Origin: a virus
Virus record (IMG/VR): IMGVR_UViG_3300008470_000041
Location: 1 to 23,482 of that record
Reading direction: 5' to 3' (one strand)
Length of the DNA: 23,482 bases
Made by a program: the position numbers and the translations under genes. The notes under the pieces were generated by a model that ran no database searches, was not told where the DNA came from, and worked only from the letters and a program-made list of their open reading frames with translations. Each line of letters starts with the position of its first letter. The first letter of the stretch is position 1. This document shows, one piece after another, positions 15,457-22,347 of this stretch.

Positions 15457-15780
15457 TTAAGCCTTACTGTTTTTGCTTCTTTTCTTTTTACTTTTTTTCT
15501 TAGCAGTGGCTAACTTTTTATCCACTAATTTAACAGCAGCTTTCTTTGCTATTTTTTTAGTAACATACTTAGCAACTGCTTTTATGCCTCCACCTATAGC
15601 TCCGCCAATTAAACCTAAAGAACCACTTGATCCTTTTATTTGCCTCTTTCCAGTTCCAAAAATTTTAATTTTAGAATTCTTTTTTTTAACTTGAGCAGGA
15701 GTTAATAGTTTCTTTTTTTTAACTATTTTTTTTTTAGTTGATGGCTTATCTCTGACAGTTATTTTTCTTTGTTTTGACAT
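15457..15780 (-). CDS. Very basic Lys-rich small protein between portal and scaffold, 107 aa
   Basis: Lysine dominates the sequence. The N-terminal part (STKKKIVKKKKLLTPAQVKK) and the C-terminal part (LATAKKKSKKKRSKNSKA) flank a Gly-rich, weakly hydrophobic segment at about residues 50-75 (GSLGLIGGAIGGGIKAVAKY). This layout suits a DNA- or RNA-binding protein, or a cationic peptide that touches membranes. It starts one base after the portal stop and is probably translationally coupled to it. Possible roles are an internal DNA-condensing head protein or a capsid component packaged with the genome. No family is recognised. The antisense frame codes for a Phe/Leu-rich string only because AAA/AAG reads as TTT/CTT. 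Confidence 0.6.
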   Translation of the reverse strand: MSKQRKITVRDKPSTKKKIVKKKKLLTPAQVKKKNSKIKIFGTGKRQIKGSSGSLGLIGGAIGGGIKAVAKYVTKKIAKKAAVKLVDKKLATAKKKSKKKRSKNSKA

Positions 15781-15781
15781 A

Positions 15782-18217
15782 TTATCTTGGGTTAAATTCA
15801 GCTAAATCAAAACCATCTAAACTATCTTCATTAGACTCAAAATTTATAGATGGAAGATTTCTTTTCTTTTGTTCTATCATTCTTGAAGTTTGAGTTGATT
15901 GTTGACTTATTCGATTATCTTTAGAAACTTCTCTTTCAGATTCTCTTTTTTGTAAACCACTTTGTTCCACACCTCTTAATTGCATTTGATAACTAAATTC
16001 TTCTGCCATTAAATCAGCTTTCAATTTAGCTTCAACTTGTAATTTTTGAATTGCAAATTCCATTTCCGATTGTGATAACTGTACTTTACCTTGCAACTCT
16101 TGTTGAGTTTGTTGCATTTTCATTTGAGCTGCAGCTTGTTGAGCTTCCATTTGTTGTTGTGCCGCCATTTGTTGCTGCTGCATTTGTTGCTGTTGTTCGG
16201 CTTCTTGTTTTTGTTTACGTTTAAGTTTTAGTAATTGATTAGCCATTTTTAAATTATGAACTTCTCTAATATCTATTGCATCTTCTAAACTAATATCTTT
16301 TTGAGATAAAGCCATTTGTATGTTTTGTTCAAGCATTTGTTTTTGCTCCTCATCAGGACTCATTTCAATAAAAATACCAAAGTCATACATATATAAACTT
16401 TTAACTTCCTTTAGTATGTTAACATTATATTTTCCTATCTGCATAGCAAACTCATCTGCAAAGTCAGCGTATTCTAAAATATCTGCTGTTCTTATTGCTA
16501 AACATTCTGCTAAAGTACGAGCTATATATAAACTTGCATCTAATATATGTCGAGTGGCTACATTAGAATTTAATGCAGCTAATTTCTGAACACCAACTAA
16601 AGAATAAGGATCTGGTTTAGAACCATCCCTTGCCTCGTTTAGTCCTGTAACTTGCCTTATCATATCTAAGTAATGATTATAATTACCAATTAACATTTGT
16701 AATTTACCAGCACCACTGTTAGAAGTTAATTGTGTTATTGGAACTTTTCCATTATTAAACTCTCCGTCTTGAGTAAAACTTCTACCAACAACACTACCTG
16801 TTTGAAAATATAAACGTAATGCGTCTTCTGGATTATAAGCTGCGCCAGTTCCTAAATCTACTTCATTTAAACCATCTGCGTCAATAAAAACTCCATCTGG
16901 AACTACTCTTGAAACTACCTGTTGTATTTTTAAATGAGTCATTTGTATTAAATCAGCAAATGGTATCATTCTTCTGGTAAGTGATTCAAAATTTCCTCTG
17001 TAATTTCTTGATGCACATGCCACATAATTGGGCATTGCATATTGACTTGCAGATTTTGGACGAACCATATTTTCGCTTAATTTCCATTGAAGCATAATAT
17101 TAGTTCCCATCACCATTACACCATCATACCAAACATCAATTCTTTTTTCTATTCTTTCAAACTCTCCATCATCCATCATTCCTTGTGGTGGATTAAATTG
17201 ATCATCTTTTTCTACTGTTTTAAAAGAGCCATCATGCATTGTTTTCTTTTTGTAAACAAAAGAATGTGTAGATTTATAATTAAAATATAATATGGTTGCG
17301 GTATCTCTATGAAACATACTGTTTTCATATTGTTGTTGACCATTATAATAATCATACCAAGATTGACTGTATTTAGATATTTCCTCTAAATCTTCATTTG
17401 TTAAATCTGGATCAATTTTTATAAGTTCTCCAATAGGAACAGTTTTAATTTCTCCCCAATAAAAACAATCTTTAAAATATGGATCTTCAGTATAACTATA
17501 AACAACATTAGCAGGATCTACATAGTCTACTTTTACTCCTGCGCCTGGAAGAAACATATGCTTAGTTATTCCAACACCTAAGTTAGCAATATCATAATCT
17601 ACACGTTTACGTGTGTCTTGATAATGATTTTCAGCTAATAAAGTATTGATAGCCATTTCTTCTGCTATCTCTATAGCTGGCTTATACTTCATGTTCATAA
17701 ATAATTCAAGTTCATCTTGACTTTCAGGAAGTTGTTCTTCAGGTACACTAAATGTATCTATACCAAAATCCTTATTCATTTGTTGAAGAATAGGTCTTGC
17801 CAACATATCACCTTCAACCATTTCTTGAAATTGATTTCGTTTTTCTGCTGACATAGCATCTTGTGCATATGCTTTAACCTTAAACAATCTATCTGACATT
17901 CCATTTACTACAATGTCTATAAACTTTGGAATTATTGGAACGGGTGTCCAGTCTAAATTTAAATAACTTAAATCTCCATCAACAGAAATTTCGTTTTTAT
18001 ATTTTGCTACGGATTGTTCACCACGAGCATAAAGTCTTAATCTATTATACTCTGCCCATTGACTATAAAATCTGCATGTACCACCATCTTTTCTAAACCA
18101 TTCGTATTGTATTGCTTGACCTACTTGTAATCCAAATTCCATTGTATCTTTTGTAGAATCTGAAACAAATTGATCTGGAAAAGCAGCAGCCTGTATATTT
18201 ATTTTTACTTGCTTCAT
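15782..18217 (-). CDS. Portal protein, 811 aa
   Basis: The protein starts MKQVKINIQAAAFPDQFVSD. It has typical portal features: an early GGTCRFYSQWAEYNRLRLYA helix and WTPVPIIPKFIDIVVNGMSD near residue 90. The central part includes FESLTRRMIPFADLIQMTHL and a long helix with MIRQVTGLNEARDGSKPDPY near residue 550, where portals have the tunnel-loop region. From about residue 666 the C-terminus is a Gln-rich helix (EAEQQQQMQQQQMAAQQQME) likely to form the barrel or crown. About 800 residues is large but normal for crAss-like portals. It overlaps the terminase gene by ATGA, as packaging genes often do. The portal forms the dodecameric DNA channel and docks the terminase. Confidence 0.85.
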   Translation of the reverse strand: MKQVKINIQAAAFPDQFVSDSTKDTMEFGLQVGQAIQYEWFRKDGGTCRFYSQWAEYNRLRLYARGEQSVAKYKNEISVDGDLSYLNLDWTPVPIIPKFIDIVVNGMSDRLFKVKAYAQDAMSAEKRNQFQEMVEGDMLARPILQQMNKDFGIDTFSVPEEQLPESQDELELFMNMKYKPAIEIAEEMAINTLLAENHYQDTRKRVDYDIANLGVGITKHMFLPGAGVKVDYVDPANVVYSYTEDPYFKDCFYWGEIKTVPIGELIKIDPDLTNEDLEEISKYSQSWYDYYNGQQQYENSMFHRDTATILYFNYKSTHSFVYKKKTMHDGSFKTVEKDDQFNPPQGMMDDGEFERIEKRIDVWYDGVMVMGTNIMLQWKLSENMVRPKSASQYAMPNYVACASRNYRGNFESLTRRMIPFADLIQMTHLKIQQVVSRVVPDGVFIDADGLNEVDLGTGAAYNPEDALRLYFQTGSVVGRSFTQDGEFNNGKVPITQLTSNSGAGKLQMLIGNYNHYLDMIRQVTGLNEARDGSKPDPYSLVGVQKLAALNSNVATRHILDASLYIARTLAECLAIRTADILEYADFADEFAMQIGKYNVNILKEVKSLYMYDFGIFIEMSPDEEQKQMLEQNIQMALSQKDISLEDAIDIREVHNLKMANQLLKLKRKQKQEAEQQQQMQQQQMAAQQQMEAQQAAAQMKMQQTQQELQGKVQLSQSEMEFAIQKLQVEAKLKADLMAEEFSYQMQLRGVEQSGLQKRESEREVSKDNRISQQSTQTSRMIEQKKRNLPSINFESNEDSLDGFDLAEFNPR

Positions 18218-20399
18218 CTATTAAGTAATTGACTAACTGAGTTCTTATTATTATATCTTGCAAAGTTAATGCTTATTTTTGATTTTTCTTTAGTCGGTGT
18301 ATACAAGTGCTTTTGATTAGCCATAATTGCTAAACCAGAACTAATAGCAGCATCAAACTTAGTTCTATTGTTAATATCAAATTTTGCCCAATCTTCTAAT
18401 GTTCTTGGAAATGGCATAATACCCATATCATCTTGTTGTCTATAACTACCGTCCATGTCTAAACCTATATGTTTTTCTATGTAAGATTCTATAGCAGAAG
18501 CGTGAGCTTGTTTTACATCTTCAGAGGTGTTTGGTATACCACCTAACTCTTTTTCTGTCTTAGATAGTTTAGTATAATGTTTATCTGGTCTATTTAAACT
18601 ATACCCTCTATATCCTCTGTTTTTAAAATGATATAATAATCTGGGTTTATTATTTTCCACTAAAATAGGCATACCAAAAAATACACACGCCATAAGAACT
18701 TCTTCAAAAAATATTTCCGCTGTTTGAGGTCGTGCTATATATTCTAAAAAAAATTGATTGCTTGGAAAATTATCCATATTAAACTTAGACAAACCATGTA
18801 AAGCTCCATTAGAACCTTTACCTACTACGACTCCTGAAATGTCATAAGAATCACAACCAAAAGAACCTAAGTGTTCATTGCCGGGATACTTTCTGCCATT
18901 TTTTTGTACAACTCTATTTTGCATATTAGACTCTGGTATATAAGATACGAAAAATCTACCTCTTACGTTTGGTGTCCATATAACTTTAGAATCTTGAATT
19001 CCATCTTTCCAATGAAAAGAACCTTGCGATACATGTTGTTTAATAATTAGAGAATCATTGTAATCTATTTGTTGATATATTTTAGTTAGATTAAATAAAG
19101 ACTGTTTACTTTCATCTCTAAATGCATGTGATTCACTTCGTGGAAATTGTCGATAATATTCGTTTAATGCATCAGGATCACTTGATAAAGACTCAACTTC
19201 ATTTTCCCAATAATTAATAGCACCTATATCTATTTTTTCTCCATCTATACCTAATATATTTAAATTTTCTCCACGTAAAACTGGCATTCCATGTTTATCA
19301 ATAAATCCTTCCATATTCCATTCCATAGGAATGAATAAATTATAAAGTCCACTTTTAGTCTGGCCATTTGAATTACGTTTATTACAATCAGAATCATAAA
19401 ATAATTTTTTAAAATTATTACCTCCTTTATCTAATGCATTAGACGTTGAGCCCATCATACATTTACCAATTATTTTTCTTCCTAAACGTAAACAAGTTTT
19501 AGTTACCCTCCAGTTGTTTAATATATTGTCTGGACGTTCCCATTTACCACTTTCGTCATGCAATAATAATTGTAATTTTTCACCATCATAACTATTGTCT
19601 CCTGTGTTTTTCCAATCAATTGTAGTGTCTAATCCTTCTAATTGTTCTTCACCTAAATCATACATATTTTTTTTTGTAATCTTAGAAGCTGGAACTCGAT
19701 AAGCTAATTCTGTTTTAGGCTTATCCATACCATCTTGTATAGGTTTAAAAAAGAACGGATAATTATTTGATATTGGCACTACTTTATCAGTAAACATTTT
19801 TTTTGCATCTGAACCAGTTTTAGATAAAATTCCAATTCTGGAATCTTTATTTATAGTTCCCATATTTACTCCTTCTCCTGAAGCCATAAAAGAAAATCCA
19901 GAACGTCTTATTTTTAAATAACACATACCGAAACTTCTTTTGTCTAATTTAGATGCTTCCCAAAATAAAAAGAAAATTCTATTTGCTTCTCTAAAGTCTG
20001 GAAGTCCAACATCAATTTTAGTCCATTGTAAATACATATAATGAGTTCCTGTAATATATGTAGGAACACCATTATTTAAAAACCAAAAACCTTTTTCTCT
20101 TCTGTTAAATTCTTCTTCAATGTATTCTATCCACTCATCTTTAAATGTTGGTGGAGCTTCATGCCATTGAAATATAGTTTGTATTCTTTTTAAAATTTTA
20201 GGATATTCTGAAGGTTTCCAAAATTGATTGGAAGGTTTTAATTTAGAAGTTAGTTTAGGTGTAGCTGGAAGAGCAATTTTTAAATTATTAATATTATATA
20301 TATCACCTATAGTGCCGTTTTTTGATATAACAACAATGTCATATTTTTCGTTATATCCAACATCCCAAGATTTAGCTTTGTTTTTTTAGCTAAAACCAT
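18214..20399 (-). CDS. terL: Terminase large subunit, N-terminus broken by a frameshift
   Basis: The terminase packages DNA into the procapsid by ATP hydrolysis and cuts concatemers. In the long open part from 20037 a Walker-A-like loop (YLKIRRSGFSF) is followed by a Walker B with catalytic Glu (LQLLLHDESGKW). A coupling motif (MGSTSN) and a nuclease domain starting FGCDSYDISG come next. The first ATG there (MYLQWTKIDVG) cannot be the true start. The same frame continues upstream with WIEYIEEEF, GFWFLNNG and PTYITGTHY, the expected adenine-binding N-terminal region. It ends at a TAA in the A7 run at 20387-20381. One added A would join it to ATG 20399 (MVLAKK-), giving 728 residues, Walker A near 162-171 and HDE near 281-283. 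It overlaps portal by ATGA. Confidence 0.85.
20381..20387 (-). other. A7 run where the terminase reading frame breaks
   Basis: From ATG 20399 the zero frame reads GCT AAA AAA ACA and closes at a TAG at 20309-20307 after 30 codons. The terminase frame is reached only after a -1 shift (AAA AAC AAA GCT). The base before the run is T, so tandem slippage would mispair in the P site. A missing A is more likely than programmed frameshifting. Confidence 0.7.
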
Positions 20400-20433
20400 A
20401 TTAGGAACAATATTGGTAACTTTAGTATATATA

Positions 20434-20709
20434 TTATTTTGAGCGTGATTCTGCAAATCCTTTTGGTGTATTAGATTGTTTTATATCGATGCCATCCAAT
20501 TTATTTTTTTCGTCTTCTATTTTTTTTATAATTTCAAACGCATCCATTATACATAATTTTTTTGTAGCAGCAGCGTTTTTTAATCTATCGGCAGCCAATT
20601 CATCTTCAGTATCATATTTAATAATATCTTCTTTTGCAACTTTTATTAATTGAGTTACAGCCTGTCTACCAGCTTTTATTATTTCTAATTTAATTTCGTT
20701 TATATTCAT
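20434..20709 (-). CDS. Small helical protein upstream of terminase (possible small terminase subunit), 91 aa
   Basis: The chain is almost entirely helical: MNINEIKLEIIKAGRQAVTQ, LIKVAKEDII, then DELAADRLKNAAATKKLCIM and DAFEIIKKIEDEK, with a charged, flexible C-terminus. It starts just after the stop of the GroES-like gene (TAA TGA ATG) and ends about 35 nt before the terminase start. Position and size would suit a small terminase subunit or a packaging regulator, but no helix-turn-helix is obvious. The call stays tentative. It could be an unrelated assembly factor. Confidence 0.55.
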   Translation of the reverse strand: MNINEIKLEIIKAGRQAVTQLIKVAKEDIIKYDTEDELAADRLKNAAATKKLCIMDAFEIIKKIEDEKNKLDGIDIKQSNTPKGFAESRSK

Positions 20710-20712
20710 TCA

Positions 20713-21276
20713 TTAAAGTTTTAATGTAATGTTATTAGTAAACATTCTATATAATACTTCATCATCTATTATAAACTCATATTCAGATTCAGGTTGAAAA
20801 GATATTTCGTCTCCTACTTTTAATCCTAAATCTTCTAATTGTTTATTAATATATCTTATCTCACCCATTAAAGGTTCAACACTTCCACTTTTTGAAACAA
20901 AAGAATCTTTTATAGCTATTGGTTTTATAAAACAATATTTATCATATCCTCTCCACTCATCATTACTTTTAAACAAATAAAACTGATCTGGATCTATAAA
21001 AAATAAATTTTCTCTAAAAAAACTTTTACCACTTGTACGTCTGCCGTACATGTCGTTATAAAATTTAAACACATTATGATGAACTACTAAAGTATCACCT
21101 TTTTTTACCTCACCTTTATAGTTTATAGGTAGCTCAATAACTTCTGCAAATCTATTGGATGCTTTATGGTTTTCTTCTGAAGTACTGGTGATAAAATCTA
21201 AACCTGCTATATTAACAGTGTTGTTATACCTTTTATTATCAAAAGGTTTAACAATAAGAGAATATGGTGATTTCAT
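20713..21276 (-). CDS. GroES-like co-chaperonin/beta-barrel protein with two barrel halves, 187 aa
   Basis: The first half reads LIVKPFDNKRYNN, then ASNRFAEVIELP and GEVKKGDTLVVHHNVFK. This is the order of a GroES barrel: start strand with K-P, a mobile stretch, 'A.Vi..p', then 'kkGD.vlvhhn'. The second half starts again with YCFIKPIAIKDSFV. It then has VGDEISFQPESEYEFIIDDE and VLYRMF, the same order with a second 'vGDei.f'. The protein may be two GroES-like domains in tandem. Known phage co-chaperonins such as T4 gp31 replace GroES for capsid folding. Its place before terminase and capsid genes fits such a role. Function is inferred from motifs, and it could instead be a structural beta-barrel. 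It overlaps the previous gene by TAATG. Confidence 0.55.
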   Translation of the reverse strand: MKSPYSLIVKPFDNKRYNNTVNIAGLDFITSTSEENHKASNRFAEVIELPINYKGEVKKGDTLVVHHNVFKFYNDMYGRRTSGKSFFRENLFFIDPDQFYLFKSNDEWRGYDKYCFIKPIAIKDSFVSKSGSVEPLMGEIRYINKQLEDLGLKVGDEISFQPESEYEFIIDDEVLYRMFTNNITLKL

Positions 21277-21500
21277 TAAAAGTTGATATTATACTCTAAG
21301 GAAATGGGAAGGGTTGTTTTAAATTCTTTCCATAATAAAATTTCTTCGCCTTTCATAATCCATATCTTATAAGATTTAGACTCTATATCTTCTTGTATTA
21401 AATGAATCACATACGATCCCCCTAATACTTCTTGATTTACTATGTAATGCATAGCTCCAGATTTGTAATCTGCACCTATAGAAATTTTCCTTACGTCCAT
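21276..21500 (-). CDS. Unknown protein of the packaging block, 74 aa
   Basis: The protein starts MDVRKISIGADYKSGAMHYI and continues with alternating hydrophobic and polar residues (GGSYVIHLIQED, YKIWIMKGEEILLWKEF) that suggest a small beta-sheet domain. It ends SLEYNINF. It has no motif I can name. Its stop overlaps the ATG of the GroES-like gene, and it starts 4 nt after the stop of the fibre-like gene, so it is translated as part of the same transcript. The compact gene order and lack of low-complexity sequence support it as real. Confidence 0.6.
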   Translation of the reverse strand: MDVRKISIGADYKSGAMHYIVNQEVLGGSYVIHLIQEDIESKSYKIWIMKGEEILLWKEFKTTLPISLEYNINF

Positions 21501-21504
21501 TAAA

Positions 21505-22044
21505 TTAAAATGATGAGCCTACTGTGAGAACTCTATATGTTATATTAAAATAAGCATCACCTGTTCCTTGTGTTGGGTTTCCATCATCCGCAGTTAATAT
21601 TAAGGGTTGATTTACACCAATCGCTAAATCAGTTGCACCAGTACCTATTATTGACTTTACAACTATGTCTGTAGACGAGTTTATTCTGGCTTGTTGAATT
21701 TGTGCAAATTTAATGTTATTAATATCTATATTAAGACCATTACTTCCAAAATCGTAAGCCACACCTCCAGCGTCTAAGTACATACTTATATTTAAAATAT
21801 CTAATACTTTATTTGCTCCAGGAGCAGCAATTAGTGTTTTATTAGTTGAGCCAAGAGCAAGTAGTGCAGCGTTAGAAACAGTGATTTTAGCATTCAACGA
21901 GTCTAATCCAAACAAAGTTTGTAATAATCCAATAGTACAAGTTTTTGTTTTTAATAAATTATCTGAATCTGTTAATATTAAATAATCAGACGCATTAATA
22001 TTATTAATCTGTGGATAAGCGTTTGTGTTGCTAATTTTTGCCAT
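21505..22044 (-). CDS. Fibre-like virion protein, 179 aa
   Basis: The N-terminus (MAKISNTNAYPQINNINASD, then YLILTDSDNLLKTKTCTIG) resembles attachment segments of phage fibre-like proteins that carry '...DylilTDs.n..KTktc'. From about residue 55 a beta-rich module follows: LLALGSTNKTLIAAPGANKV, later NQPLILTADDGNPTQGTG and FNITYRVL at the end. The same pattern closes the 343-codon tail-fibre gene upstream. It is therefore likely a short trimeric fibre or decoration protein with the same tip module. It overlaps the 84-aa gene by TAATG. Receptor binding is inferred only. Confidence 0.6.
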   Translation of the reverse strand: MAKISNTNAYPQINNINASDYLILTDSDNLLKTKTCTIGLLQTLFGLDSLNAKITVSNAALLALGSTNKTLIAAPGANKVLDILNISMYLDAGGVAYDFGSNGLNIDINNIKFAQIQQARINSSTDIVVKSIIGTGATDLAIGVNQPLILTADDGNPTQGTGDAYFNITYRVLTVGSSF

Positions 22045-22298
22045 TATTCTTTTTCTTTATCTTCTTCTGGTGAATCTTTAACTTCTCCAGTTTGAAGATC
22101 AATTATTGCGTTTTTACCATAAACTTCAGATAAGTCATCTTCTGCTATTTTAAATTCAGCTCTTACAATTTCTAAATCTTTGTAAAGGTTTTGCTGATTA
22201 AGAAGTGTGTCTGCTAATGCTATTTTAAGATTAACAAACTTGGTGTTCAGTCCTTGAACGTTTTCTAATTCTTTTTTGTTTAATTTTTTTTCTGCCAT
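22044..22298 (-). CDS. Small charged helical protein between two fibre genes, 84 aa
   Basis: Residues 1-60 read as one charged helix with hydrophobic spacing suited to a coiled coil (KKLNKKELENVQGLNTKFVN, LKIALADTLLNQQNLYKDLE). The C-terminus is acidic (EVKDSPEEDKEKE). No family is recognised. It has its own TAnnTTTG motif upstream and overlaps the start of the second fibre-like gene. It could be a fibre-assembly chaperone or a small virion protein. The evidence is position and composition. Confidence 0.6.
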   Translation of the reverse strand: MAEKKLNKKELENVQGLNTKFVNLKIALADTLLNQQNLYKDLEIVRAEFKIAEDDLSEVYGKNAIIDLQTGEVKDSPEEDKEKE

Positions 22299-22327
22299 TT
22301 TAGTAGATTTAATTATTAATGTTTATA

Positions 22328-22335
22328 CAAATATA
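22328..22335 (-). promoter_or_regulatory. -7 element TATATTTG before the 84-aa gene
   Basis: TATATTTG fits TAnnTTTG and lies in the 49-nt gap after the tail-fibre gene, 29 nt before the ATG. The sequence is so A/T-rich that a chance match is possible. Confidence 0.35.
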
Positions 22336-22347
22336 TGAAATTTTACT

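Noticed and set aside
15473-15694. Plus-strand frame of 73 codons that looks like a membrane protein
   Set aside because: It is the antisense of the Lys-rich gene. Lys codons read as Phe/Leu on the other strand, which gives false hydrophobicity. It has no promoter or neighbours in that direction.
18261-18268. TAACTTTG motif upstream of the portal gene
   Set aside because: It lies inside the terminase coding sequence (codons for NFA) and the genes overlap by ATGA, so a separate promoter is not needed. A chance match is likely in this AT-rich DNA.
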